Assembly (NCBI GenBank): GCA_035327565.1
Contig: DAOLDB010000036.1
Span: 1 to 39,095 of the forward strand
Direction of reading: 5' to 3'
Length of the DNA: 39,095 bases
From: JABDLO01 sp035327565
GTDB lineage: Bacteria > Bacteroidota > Bacteroidia > Chitinophagales > Saprospiraceae
The notes under the pieces are model-generated. The model saw only the letters and a list, made by a program, of their open reading frames with translations, was not told the DNA's origin and searched no databases. Below are positions 26,471-35,155 of this stretch, in pieces. Position 1 is the first letter of the stretch, and each line of letters opens with the position of its first letter. The translations under genes and the position numbers were made by a program.

Positions 26471-27451
26471 TTAATGAAATAGATGGGTGTAGGTGATTAT
26501 GCCCAAAAATATAATATGAATAAATTCATTGGTTAGTACATTTTTATTGGCGGACAATGTAAGCGCAAATAACATAGACATGCCAATAGCCAGGACTTTT
26601 AATTCAACAATAAAAATTTCAGATGAAAACAAAGCCATTGGCAGAGATGCCAACAACAACCAATACAACAGGTCTATCATCTTTTGTACCTGAATATTCT
26701 TTTTTCCAATATAAGTATTATAGTTAAGTATGATAAATGCTAGCATCAATGAGAATACACCTAAAGTAATCCCCTCTGATAATGTAATTGATTGAAATTT
26801 GACAAGTCCGAACTGTGTAAATGAACCCTGTAAAGAGTCAGATATTTTTATACCCATGGAAAAATAGAGACCGGAAACCAAAAATATAAAAACGGCATAA
26901 CCACTGAAGTATTGCAGTCTTTCGTGCCATTTGAAAGACCGCAAAATCATCAAACCTATAAAGGCAAACAGGAAAAAAAATATATATGGTTTATGGAAAT
27001 AAGCGGCGATTGACAAGAAAAACCCTACATTAAAAATCTGAATTTTTGCAGTCAGGTTTTTGTATGTTTTAAACAAATTAGAAACTGCAAGGAGAACAAA
27101 AGTATTTGCGATTAAAATTGGAGAAAATGAAGCAATATCCGGAGTGAGAGATGTAAACAAAACATACAAAACGCCAGCAAAATAACTTACATCCAATGCC
27201 AATTTGTTGTTTATACTGATCCTGTTGATATACAAAGTCTGAATGTAAATCAATACAATAGATAAAATACTTTGGCTGATGGGTGTAGTTATAATGCCAT
27301 ACACATATTCAAGCAAGACATTTCCTTCATCATAGGAGTAATAATATCTTGACGGAAAAATAAGGGTTCCCAGCCTGACCAATACGATGTAAGGCAAAAG
27401 GAGAACCATATTAAGAAATATATTCTTTCTAAATAATTCCAGCATCCGCAA
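26471..27451 (-). CDS. DUF6427-family polytopic membrane protein
   Basis: A 326-aa integral inner-membrane protein, almost entirely hydrophobic, with about nine to ten predicted transmembrane helices. Helices include NMVLLLPYIVLVRLGTLIF near the N-terminus and IFFFLFAFIGLMIL in the middle. The Phe/Tyr-rich AAYFHKPYIFFFLF stretch and the SFKWHERLQYFSGY loop fit the DUF6427 family of Bacteroidota, whose function is not known. A role in envelope or polysaccharide biology has been guessed for similar proteins but nothing here proves it. It is separated from the upstream S10 peptidase gene by a strong terminator hairpin, so it has its own promoter. About 230 bp of AT-rich DNA with no visible ORF lies between it and the dsbD-like gene. 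Confidence 0.8.
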   Translation of the reverse strand: MRMLELFRKNIFLNMVLLLPYIVLVRLGTLIFPSRYYYSYDEGNVLLEYVYGIITTPISQSILSIVLIYIQTLYINRISINNKLALDVSYFAGVLYVLFTSLTPDIASFSPILIANTFVLLAVSNLFKTYKNLTAKIQIFNVGFFLSIAAYFHKPYIFFFLFAFIGLMILRSFKWHERLQYFSGYAVFIFLVSGLYFSMGIKISDSLQGSFTQFGLVKFQSITLSEGITLGVFSLMLAFIILNYNTYIGKKNIQVQKMIDLLYWLLLASLPMALFSSEIFIVELKVLAIGMSMLFALTLSANKNVLTNEFIHIIFLGIITYTHLFH

Positions 27452-27517
27452 GAAAGATTTGTAACGTAATGTACAAAAATAATCTTAATAGTGAATGAGA
27501 ATATAATGTTACAGCAC

Positions 27518-27562
27518 AAAAACCCATATTGGTCTCTCGGTCTTGCAGAGAGACCAATATGG
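27518..27562 (-). terminator. Rho-independent terminator of the S10 peptidase gene
   Basis: A perfect 15-bp inverted repeat (CCATATTGGTCTCTC at 27524-27538 and its reverse complement at 27548-27562) encloses a 9-nt loop. Read on the minus strand it begins 34 bp after the S10 stop codon and is followed by G and five T. This is the longest perfect hairpin noticed in the window. Confidence 0.85.
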
Positions 27563-27596
27563 CTCCATTCCATCAGTCAGATATTATCAAAATTCA

Positions 27597-29090
27597 TTAA
27601 TACTTTGCAGATTGTCCTGTATTGGAGGTTCGTTGCAAAAATTCTCTTATATCTTCATTTGCACTTTTAAGATCTTCTTTTCTCAGATACATCATATGTC
27701 CGCTTCTATACCCCTTAAAACTAAGGCGATTTTTTAACTTGCCGGATGGATCCATCTGCCACATAGTATAGATAGCATTAAAATAGGTAGTAGCACCATC
27801 ATAATAACCTGATTGGAACATAACATTCAGGTAAGGGTTTTGTGCCATGGCTTGTCTCAGGTTGTCACGGGTATTATCATTTTCATTATTCCATGGATGG
27901 ACGGGTCCGAACATGTTGTACTTTATATCCGTCTTAAATTTTAACTCTTCCTGCAGATAGTAATTAATAGCGGGAGTAAATGAATGCAGCCATGAAGTAA
28001 GCTCAGCGGCGTAATCGGGAACAACACCCGCTTCCTGCCGGTCAATACCCAGGTATCTGGAATCCAATCGACCCACATTGTGGCCACTTTTGTCCCTTAG
28101 TAATGCTTTCCAGAAATAGCGTGTTGGAACAGCCAGGTTGTGCTGAAGAATCTCTTTTTCAGTGAGTCCTGACAATCGGGCCATTTGAGAAGCCAGACTT
28201 TTTCTTTCTTCATCATCAATAAATCCTCCTTTAGCTAAAGCAGGAATTAATTCCTGTATAGTAAAATGTTCCGATTCAGGCAATACATCCAACAAGTCTT
28301 TCTGTTGCAAGTCAGGAGGGAGCAAGCCATGATGCCATGCTGTAGCGGTGAAATAAGGAAAATGCAATGCCAACGACACAGGTTCATCATTACGAATCAC
28401 CTTATAATCTGCAGGAGAGACCATGATAACCCCATTAAGATACATCCATTGCCTGTTTTGTAATTCCAGGGCCAATCCTGCTACCCGCGTTCCTCCATAA
28501 CTTTCACCGATAAGGTACTTGGGAGACAACCAGCGATTATGCCGGGTGACAAAGGTATTGATCCACTCAGCCAGATAAGAGATGTCGGCATTGATTCCAA
28601 AAAATTTACTTCGATCTACTTCTTTACCACTTTCCGGTATTGTCCTTGAATATCCGGTATTAACCGGATTAACATAGAGAATATCACAAATATCCAAGAC
28701 AGAATAGGGATTTTCTTTTACACCGTAAGGTTGAACAGGGTACCCCTCATCGTCAATTTTTAAAATCCTGGGTCCGGTGTATGCCAAATGCATCCATACT
28801 GAACCGGAACCGGGTCCTCCGTTAAAAGAGATAAGCAAAGGTCTGTTTTCACGGTTTCTAACATCATCACGAGTGTAGTAGGTATAGTAAAGTGATGCTA
28901 TGGGTATGCCAAGTTCATCCCAAACGGGTTGAGTACCTGTTTCAGCAGTATAGTTGAAAGTGGCTTCATTTATAGTTACTTTGTGGTTAGTAACAACTAC
29001 AGTGTCTACTGGTAATTTTCGTTTCTGCGCAAACGAAAAATTAGAAAAAATCAGCAGTGCCAGCAATAATGGGAGTGTTTTGAAATTCAT
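27597..29090 (-). CDS. Secreted S10-family serine carboxypeptidase
   Basis: A 497-aa alpha/beta-hydrolase peptidase that trims C-terminal residues from peptides. The signal peptide covers about residues 1-21 (cleavage SFA-QKR). The oxyanion region ISFNGGPGSGSVWMH is at residues 87-101. The nucleophile is Ser197 in IGESYGGTR, with Asp431 in SGYYDGAT and His465 in YRSGHMMY completing the triad, all in the usual order and spacing. The large insertion between Ser and Asp forms the cap domain. It acts outside the cytoplasm, presumably on peptides as a nutrient source. It is monocistronic: the Kef antiporter gene upstream ends 73 bp away, and a strong terminator follows. No T9SS sorting domain is present. 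Confidence 0.94.
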   Translation of the reverse strand: MNFKTLPLLLALLIFSNFSFAQKRKLPVDTVVVTNHKVTINEATFNYTAETGTQPVWDELGIPIASLYYTYYTRDDVRNRENRPLLISFNGGPGSGSVWMHLAYTGPRILKIDDEGYPVQPYGVKENPYSVLDICDILYVNPVNTGYSRTIPESGKEVDRSKFFGINADISYLAEWINTFVTRHNRWLSPKYLIGESYGGTRVAGLALELQNRQWMYLNGVIMVSPADYKVIRNDEPVSLALHFPYFTATAWHHGLLPPDLQQKDLLDVLPESEHFTIQELIPALAKGGFIDDEERKSLASQMARLSGLTEKEILQHNLAVPTRYFWKALLRDKSGHNVGRLDSRYLGIDRQEAGVVPDYAAELTSWLHSFTPAINYYLQEELKFKTDIKYNMFGPVHPWNNENDNTRDNLRQAMAQNPYLNVMFQSGYYDGATTYFNAIYTMWQMDPSGKLKNRLSFKGYRSGHMMYLRKEDLKSANEDIREFLQRTSNTGQSAKY

Positions 29091-29163
29091 TTTTTAAAAT
29101 TTTATATGAAATTTGGTGTGAATGGTTTAAAGCTATTTTACTATAGAATATTTTACTTTTTCT

Positions 29164-30816
29164 TCAAATTATTTCCCTTAGGTGATCAATATAAAAGTTG
29201 GATGCTGCCATCCGTTGTGGAAATAAGACCAAATCAGCTCCACATTGGTTTAATTCATGATACTCTTTTTCAGAGGAAGCAGAAACATAAATTCTACCTT
29301 GATAATCCGATTGTCTCAAAGAGTTAACCCATTGTCTGGATAATTCAAAATCTGAAATTGTGCTTATGATGATTTTGGTATCCATATAAGGAATATGATC
29401 CAGCAAGTCTGGGTCTCCAAGATCCCCGTAAAGAATATTTTTATCCTTTTTCTGCCACATTTTGACAATTTCAGGGTCAAAATCAATGGCTAAATAATTG
29501 ATTTCCGGATGTTGCTGCAGCATTTCACCCAGGCTTTTACCAAAGCGACCAAAACCTAAAATGATGAGGTCATATTTTTCGGAAGCCAATGTGGGGTGAT
29601 GGTCTTCTTTAAAAGAATTTTTCTTTTCAAAAATATGAAGAAAAGGAGATATGGCTTCATAAATGGGATGGGAATATAAGATTAAATAAGTAGACAGTCC
29701 GATGGTAATTAAACCTACCAAAGTTATTAATCCTACGGTTTCTTCAGTGATATGTCCTACCGCCAGACCCAAGCCTGCAAAAATCAAGGAAAATTCACTG
29801 ATTTGGGCCACTGTTAACCCAGCTAAAAACGATGTTCTTTTCCTGTAACCCATCATGCCCATGATGATAAGCACAATGATAGGGTTGCCAATCAGCACAA
29901 ATATGGAAAAAATGAAAGCTGCTGATGCCTGGCTGCCTATAACACTTAAATCTAATTCCGCACCCAGATTGATAAAGAAAAACAACAATAAAAAGTCTCG
30001 GATACTGGTCAACCGACTACTAATCGTATCTCTGAATTCGGAAGAGGCCAGGCTTACACCAGCTAAAAAAGCTCCGACTTCTCCACTGAAGCCAATGATT
30101 TCACCTACGGATGCAAGAAGCACTGCCCAGGCTATGGCGAATAAAATTAGTAATTCCTGTGATTTGGCCAGAAATGTACTTAGAGAAGGTAAAAACCACC
30201 GGGTGGATATCAAAGTAGCAGAAACCAGAATGATTCCGGCCACTACAGTTTTTACAATGTCATAAGTAAGTGTGGTGCCTTCACTGGATCGCATTGCTGA
30301 CAATATGATCATCACCAATATGACGACTAAATCCTGTACAATCAGAAAACCTATTGCAATCTGACCGTGGAGTGATTCAATTTCCTTTTTATCGGATAAC
30401 AACTTTACAATAATGATGGTACTTGAAAATGTAAGCGCTACGGCTATATAAAAACTATGCAGTGGAGAAAAACCGAGAAGAATTCCGATAATATAGCCAA
30501 AAAGTGAAGTAAATAATACCTGGCCCAAACCAGTCAATAAAGCAATTTTTCCGACCGATTTAATTATGCGAAGGTCGAGTTTCAAACCTACAATAAATAA
30601 TAAAACCGAAATTCCAATCTCTGCCAATAGGTGAATATTATCCTTTGATTTTACAACATCTAAAAATGCCGGTCCTGCAAGGATACCCAGTGCAATGAAG
30701 ACTACAATGAGTGGCTGCTTTAATAATTGTCCGATGGAACCTAAAATAGCAGCCATTGACAGAATGATCGCAAACTCATAAAATGGATTTTCCGCCAGAG
30801 TAGATATCCAATTCAT
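29164..30816 (-). CDS. CPA2-family cation:proton antiporter (Kef/YbaL-type) with TrkA-N domain
   Basis: A 550-aa inner-membrane transporter exchanging K+ (or Na+) for protons. The first about 390 residues hold roughly 12 helices of the Na_H_Exchanger fold, including the FIVGLKLDLR segment and the GEVGAFLAGVSLASSEFRD block typical of Kef proteins. The C-terminal cytoplasmic RCK/TrkA-N domain (about residues 415-540) begins LIILGFGRFGKSLGEML with the nucleotide-binding GxGxxG. The second, ligand-gating TrkA-C domain is missing, as in YbaL-type variants of reduced length. Its start overlaps the universal-stress-protein gene by 4 bp, and the pair follows a 41-aa membrane peptide. Potassium efflux or pH homeostasis under stress is the likely role. 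Confidence 0.92.
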   Translation of the reverse strand: MNWISTLAENPFYEFAIILSMAAILGSIGQLLKQPLIVVFIALGILAGPAFLDVVKSKDNIHLLAEIGISVLLFIVGLKLDLRIIKSVGKIALLTGLGQVLFTSLFGYIIGILLGFSPLHSFYIAVALTFSSTIIIVKLLSDKKEIESLHGQIAIGFLIVQDLVVILVMIILSAMRSSEGTTLTYDIVKTVVAGIILVSATLISTRWFLPSLSTFLAKSQELLILFAIAWAVLLASVGEIIGFSGEVGAFLAGVSLASSEFRDTISSRLTSIRDFLLLFFFINLGAELDLSVIGSQASAAFIFSIFVLIGNPIIVLIIMGMMGYRKRTSFLAGLTVAQISEFSLIFAGLGLAVGHITEETVGLITLVGLITIGLSTYLILYSHPIYEAISPFLHIFEKKNSFKEDHHPTLASEKYDLIILGFGRFGKSLGEMLQQHPEINYLAIDFDPEIVKMWQKKDKNILYGDLGDPDLLDHIPYMDTKIIISTISDFELSRQWVNSLRQSDYQGRIYVSASSEKEYHELNQCGADLVLFPQRMAASNFYIDHLREII

Positions 30817-31634
30817 TTAGGAATAATTATTAAGGGGTGTAAAGCTTTGTATACCAATTCATTAATTAAAAATCTTCTAAGAAGAATATCCGTAAAGTTG
30901 CGCGAGCCCTGTTGTAAAACAAGGTAAGCGTTATTTTTGGTTAACATAAATTCCTGGATATTTTGCAAGGGTTCATTCCCTTTGAAAATAACTGAATCAG
31001 AAGGTATGCCTGGGATCAAACTACGCATTTGATCCAGATATTCTGTAGCTTTCAAAATGTCATCATCGCTGTTCACAATCGATAAAAAAGTGATACGGTT
31101 TACTAAAGAAGAGAAAATAGAAATGAGATGTTTAAGTTTGTCTTTGTTGACTGGAATTTTGTAATGTAAGGCAATGACTAGCCTTTCCGGCAATGAACTG
31201 GAATATTGCGTGGGAATAGCCAATGAGATTAAATGGGTATGGTCAACTATTTTGGTGGTTGTACTTCCCATGAAAATTTTCTTCAGTGGGCCGGTTCCTT
31301 TTAATCCTGTAAATATCCAGGTTTCAGACTCATGGTTTTCGTACTGCTCAATAATTTCTAAAATTCCCAGTTCGCTCGCATGAAAAGATGCTCTGGTATA
31401 TTTAATTAAAGGCTCAACTAACGATTTTAATTGACCAATGGCTTCGTTTTTCTGTTCTTCAGCAATTAAAGATCTGCCTGCAGCTCCAACCATGGCAGGA
31501 ACCAACAATTGAATCTTATGTATAAATATCAATTCTGATCCTGATACCAAAGACAATGAATGAGCAGTCCGAATGATTGATTCAGAATTAGTAGAAAAAT
31601 CTATAAAAATTAAAAACCTCAATCGGACATCCAT
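30813..31634 (-). CDS. Tandem universal stress protein (UspA-like)
   Basis: A 273-aa cytoplasmic protein with two Usp folds, each about 135 residues. The first starts RFLIFIDFSTNSESIIRTAH and includes the ESETWIFTGLKGTGPLKKIF segment, and the second starts ERLVIALHYKIPVNKDKLKH. The GxGxxG-type ATP loop is degenerate: in the first half GLKGTGPLKKIFMGSTT retains the spacing, while the second half reads QQGSRNFTDILLRRF. Usp domains bind nucleotides and often regulate neighbouring transporters. The 4-bp overlap with the Kef-type antiporter gene makes functional coupling likely: the Usp may sense ATP or stress and gate the transporter. The gene begins 60 bp downstream of the 41-aa peptide gene. 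Confidence 0.82.
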   Translation of the reverse strand: MDVRLRFLIFIDFSTNSESIIRTAHSLSLVSGSELIFIHKIQLLVPAMVGAAGRSLIAEEQKNEAIGQLKSLVEPLIKYTRASFHASELGILEIIEQYENHESETWIFTGLKGTGPLKKIFMGSTTTKIVDHTHLISLAIPTQYSSSLPERLVIALHYKIPVNKDKLKHLISIFSSLVNRITFLSIVNSDDDILKATEYLDQMRSLIPGIPSDSVIFKGNEPLQNIQEFMLTKNNAYLVLQQGSRNFTDILLRRFLINELVYKALHPLIIIPK

Positions 31635-31694
31635 AGTTAAGCCGTACTATCTTTAAAATCCCGAAAATTTTCAAATTTTTCTTCTGCGGTAAAT

Positions 31695-31820
31695 TCACAA
31701 CAAAATGGCAATCAACGCCAATACCAATAGGATATGAATCAATTTCCCTACCCCAAAACCAACAAATCCAACTATCCATAATATAAGAAGGAATACTGCA
31801 ATGATATAAAGTAATCTCAT
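31695..31820 (-). CDS. lmo0937-type small membrane peptide
   Basis: A 41-codon ORF with two hydrophobic helices separated by a Gly-rich turn: MRLLYIIAVFLLILWIVGFV, then GFGVGKLIHILLVLALIAIL and a final Leu before TGA. The length, LLYIIAV start, G-F-x-G-F turn and IHILLVLA second helix match the lmo0937 family of small membrane proteins found in many bacteria, often stress-inducible and of unknown function. It is too short for usual ORF cut-offs. It sits 60 bp upstream of the universal stress protein gene on the same strand, probably as the first gene of a peptide, Usp and antiporter unit. Confidence 0.8.
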   Translation of the reverse strand: MRLLYIIAVFLLILWIVGFVGFGVGKLIHILLVLALIAILL

Positions 31821-32043
31821 ATGTTAAACTCTAATAGGTGAGCCAATTTTTGATTTATATTTCTTCATTCAGAAATATACTGAGGTTATAAATATAGCAG
31901 AGTTTATCTCAAAAATTCAAAATAATTAAAATTTAAAATGGAAACTATTAAATATGAACATTGATCAGCTTGTTAAGTTTGTTAGGGAAAGCGACAATAT
32001 TCATATACTGAATGAGTGAAAAGAACACAAAAAATAAAATTTA

Positions 32044-32496
32044 TCAATCGACATCCCAATAGTAATGGATAAAATCACTGTCTTCTTTAAATCCGGTTTT
32101 AACATAGAGATTATTTCCAATGATATTGTCGCGAGCTGTTTCAAGCATTAATCCGGCGGCATGGGTATCCCTGGCTAATTCTTTGGCTTTTTCTATCAAT
32201 AGCACTGATATACCCAACCCTCTCTGTTCAGGCAGTACATATAGATCATTCAATAGCCACAACCGTTTCATGCGTGTGGATGAATACAAGGGATATAACT
32301 GTATAAAACCTGCCAATGCTTTCATCCTAAGGTCGGCGACAAAAATTTTTGAATCCGAAAGCTGGATTCTTTCTCTAATGAAATTCCGGGCTCCATTTCT
32401 GTCGCTGGGTTTTTCATAAAAAATCCGGTATTGGTCGAACAATTCACCTAAAGTATCCAAATCAGTTATCAATGCTTCTCTAATTGTCATTTTCAA
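32044..32496 (-). CDS. GNAT-family N-acetyltransferase
   Basis: A 150-aa cytoplasmic acetyltransferase using acetyl-CoA. The GNAT fold is visible in order: the first strand MTIREALITDLDTLGELFDQYR; the RMKALAGFIQLYPLYSST strand; and motif A, LNDLYVLPEQRGLGISVLLI, whose RGLGIS is the pyrophosphate-binding R/Q-x-x-G-x-G/A. Motif B follows as LMLETARDNIIGNNLYVKTGF, ending in the common Y-x-K-x-GF. The acceptor substrate cannot be deduced; relatives act on amines, amino acids, antibiotics or protein N-termini. It stands alone, with about 60 bp to the downstream gene and about 220 bp of upstream AT-rich DNA. Confidence 0.9.
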   Translation of the reverse strand: MKMTIREALITDLDTLGELFDQYRIFYEKPSDRNGARNFIRERIQLSDSKIFVADLRMKALAGFIQLYPLYSSTRMKRLWLLNDLYVLPEQRGLGISVLLIEKAKELARDTHAAGLMLETARDNIIGNNLYVKTGFKEDSDFIHYYWDVD

Positions 32497-32558
32497 AAGT
32501 TATTCAGCCATTTGTAGCTATTATTTAGTTAAACAAAAACATTCACCATAAATATTTT

Positions 32559-33461
32559 TTAAGAGTTGGACAATGTATATGATATACCTATAACGAAGAA
32601 ATATTGAAGTCCATCAAATTCAACTACTGCATTGCGTAATGAATAATCTAAGCCAATGCCGATGCCTTTCCATGCAGGAAAGACAACATTATTGGTCCAT
32701 GTATATTCCCGAAGAGAAGGGACTTTGTCTTTATAAGGAAGAAATCCGGTTAAAACAGTTCTCCATCGAATTCCTGCCGGCAATTTGAAAGAATAATCTC
32801 CGGAAAATTTAATACCCACAGCATTATTGAAATCAGGATTGTCTCCAAATACCCAATGATAATTTATAGGGTGTATGACAAGCACCATACTGGGTACAGG
32901 CAGCCATGTGAATCCAACTCCGGCATCCAGTACCCCGGGGTTGTTAAAATTTTGTAATATAGCCGTATTGAATTCCATCATTCCTGATAGGGCAAATTCC
33001 TCGTTCAGTCGGGAGCCGATATGTGAGTTTATACGCAAGACATCAGCTATTTTCTGGAATCTGGAGCTTTCTTCAGCACCATTCAGGTCGAGCTTCTGCC
33101 AACCGAGATTGATATTAAGATTATTTCTCCAAAAAAACAGGTCAGTCTTTCTATGGGCATGTGCTGTAATTGCCCCAGTGATATTGGATGACACTGCATT
33201 AGGATTGGCACCTTTAATCCAATTGTTAAAACTGGAAAGCTTAAAGCCAAATATTCCTGTGTACCCCAATCTCCATCCTGTAAGAATGTCAATTTTTTCT
33301 GTTAAAGTGTCAACACCGGCTTGCAACCGGGTGATTTGACTTTGAAGACCTCGGATTTGGTTTCTCAGTTCCCTTCTTTGATCCCTGTATTCATCAACGC
33401 TTTGTGCCGCCATTGCAGTATTCATGGCAAGGATAGCGATGACTATCAATATTCTTTTCAT
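32559..33461 (-). CDS. DUF3078-like outer-membrane protein
   Basis: A 300-aa exported protein. The chosen start at 33461 gives a classic signal peptide (MKRILIVIAILAMNTAMAAQ); an in-frame ATG at 33524 would bury it behind 21 polar residues. Next comes a short coiled coil (about residues 22-62, RRELRNQIRGLQSQITRLQA), then strands rich in aromatics and Asn, such as FGFKLSSFNNWIKGANPNAV, LFFWRNNLNINLGWQK and a terminal YFFVIGISYTLSNS. This matches the DUF3078 beta-barrel pattern of Bacteroidota. It likely forms an outer-membrane barrel with a periplasmic coiled-coil trimerisation stalk. Substrate or function is unknown, and no operon partner is evident. Confidence 0.78.
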   Translation of the reverse strand: MKRILIVIAILAMNTAMAAQSVDEYRDQRRELRNQIRGLQSQITRLQAGVDTLTEKIDILTGWRLGYTGIFGFKLSSFNNWIKGANPNAVSSNITGAITAHAHRKTDLFFWRNNLNINLGWQKLDLNGAEESSRFQKIADVLRINSHIGSRLNEEFALSGMMEFNTAILQNFNNPGVLDAGVGFTWLPVPSMVLVIHPINYHWVFGDNPDFNNAVGIKFSGDYSFKLPAGIRWRTVLTGFLPYKDKVPSLREYTWTNNVVFPAWKGIGIGLDYSLRNAVVEFDGLQYFFVIGISYTLSNS

Positions 33462-33683
33462 GCCTGTTGATTTTACATTTCCAAACAATGATAAGGAACG
33501 TTTGGCTTTCATTACAAATTTCAAACGGGTATATAAAAGAGTATCTCAATTTACCCACGTTCGCAAAATGAAAAGAATGCTTGAAAAGCACAAATAGTCA
33601 TTTATATTAGATGTGCCGAGGGTTAGTTCAGCTATAGGCACGAGGGGAGAAATGGCTGTACCAGGGATATAGATTTATCAAAA

Positions 33684-35006
33684 TTATTGTCCATCCATTT
33701 TCACATGTATTCCGGATGTGTAATCAATGGCTAAATTACAAAGTGCCCGAATACCTAATCCAAATCCACTTTCATCTATAAAAAAATCAGGAGTGTGGTG
33801 AGGTGCTGCCTCCAAAGGACTTGTTTCCGGAGAACGTCCCCCTAAAAAGAAGAAAAATGAAGGTACTTTATTGGCAAAAAAAGAAAAATCCTCTGCCCCG
33901 GTAATCGGTCTGGTCACAATTAGATTTTTTTCTCCGGCTGTAAATTCCAATGTAGGAAGTACCAGGACTGTTAGTTCCGGGCTGTTGAAAGTAACGGGAT
34001 AACCCTTTATGATACTTACTTCTGCAATTGCTCCCGCACTTTGTGCAATTCCTTCAGCGGTTCTTACTATTTTTTCATGTATCATGCGTTGCATGACCGT
34101 ATCAAGGGTGCGTATGGTGCCGGTCATCTCCACTTCTTCCGGAATGATATTATTGCGAACGCCTCCTGTTATCTTTCCTACACTGATGACTGCCGCTTCT
34201 TTAGTAAGTTCAGTCTGTCTCGAAATGATGGTTTGTAATCCTAAGATAATCTGTGCAGAAACAGTGATGGGATCAATGCCGGTCCAGGGTGTGGAACCAT
34301 GTGTCTGCTTTCCTAAGACCCGGATATTAAAAACATCTGCAGCAGCCATCATCCCCAGGGGTTTATACATAATTTTTCCTGTTTCAAGAGCTGACGAAAT
34401 ATGCAGGCCAAAAAAGACATCAATTCCGAACCGCTCAATGATTCCCTCTTCTACCATTAATTTGGCGCCTCCTTCCTCCCCTGGAGGGGCTCCTTCCTCT
34501 GCGGGTTGAAATACAAATACTATTGTGCCCTGCAGCCGATCCTTCATAGAGGACAATATAGTGGCAGCTCCCATCAGCATAGCTACATGGCTATCGTGAC
34601 CACAGGCGTGCATTACACCTACCTTTTGCCCCAGATAATAATCCTCTTCTTTTGAAGCAAATGGTATATCGACCCTTTCTCTGACAGGTAAAGCATCCAT
34701 ATCGGCTCTTAATGCTACTACAGGGCCGGGATTTCCAGTTTTTAAAACCCCCACAACACCTGTCTTGGCTATTCCGGTATAGACTTCGATGCCCAATGTT
34801 CTCAAATGACTCTCAATATATTTTGCCGTTTTAAATTCACGGTTGGACAATTCAGGATATTGATGTAAATGTCTTCTCCATTCAATTACCTGGTCTTCAA
34901 TCTCTTCAGCTTGCTGAGCAATGGCAGTGTAAAGCTCACTCTGCTGACTCGTAATACCGGCTGTAAAAGTGAAAATGAATAATATACTAATGATCATCCT
35001 TTGCAT
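33684..35006 (-). CDS. Secreted M20-family amidohydrolase / N-acyl-amino-acid deacylase
   Basis: A 440-aa metallohydrolase that removes acyl groups from amino acids or similar amides (M20D, hippuricase-like). Start 35006 exposes a proper signal peptide (MQRMIISILFIFTFTAGITS); an in-frame ATG at 35081 would add 25 aromatic residues in front. The M20D marks are RRHLHQYPELSNREFKTAKY, RADMDALPV, and the metal site MHACGHDSHVAMLMG (Cys135, His137). They continue with FQPAEEGAPPGEEGGAK (general base Glu) and the late TGAEDFSFF near the C-terminus with its ligand Glu. The lid domain runs between about residues 210 and 325. It is likely periplasmic or surface-exposed, with a scavenging role. No adjacent transporter gene is seen. 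Confidence 0.93.
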   Translation of the reverse strand: MQRMIISILFIFTFTAGITSQQSELYTAIAQQAEEIEDQVIEWRRHLHQYPELSNREFKTAKYIESHLRTLGIEVYTGIAKTGVVGVLKTGNPGPVVALRADMDALPVRERVDIPFASKEEDYYLGQKVGVMHACGHDSHVAMLMGAATILSSMKDRLQGTIVFVFQPAEEGAPPGEEGGAKLMVEEGIIERFGIDVFFGLHISSALETGKIMYKPLGMMAAADVFNIRVLGKQTHGSTPWTGIDPITVSAQIILGLQTIISRQTELTKEAAVISVGKITGGVRNNIIPEEVEMTGTIRTLDTVMQRMIHEKIVRTAEGIAQSAGAIAEVSIIKGYPVTFNSPELTVLVLPTLEFTAGEKNLIVTRPITGAEDFSFFANKVPSFFFFLGGRSPETSPLEAAPHHTPDFFIDESGFGLGIRALCNLAIDYTSGIHVKMDGQ

Positions 35007-35155
35007 AGGTAGAAAAGTTTTAGTTGTTAAAAAACTAAAAGTAAAATAGAAATATGTAAAAGCAAAAGCTTTGTTATCCAAATTGGAATTAAATAAAAAT
35101 ACCCATTGAAGATTTCTGTATGATTCGGAGAAATTCAGTTAATACACTTAGCGAT

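Noticed and set aside
27289..27573. 94-aa minus-strand ORF
   Set aside because: It translates the terminator hairpin and then overlaps DUF6427 in another frame; composition is cysteine- and tryptophan-rich nonsense.
33462..33524. 21-residue extension of the DUF3078-like protein
   Set aside because: The internal Met at 33461 gives a standard signal peptide directly.
34009..34509. 166-aa plus-strand ORF opposite the M20 gene
   Set aside because: It is a reverse-strand shadow of a well-conserved enzyme with no independent motif or start signal.
35007..35081. 25-residue extension of the M20 amidohydrolase
   Set aside because: It is an aromatic-rich stretch in AT-rich DNA ahead of a normal signal peptide.
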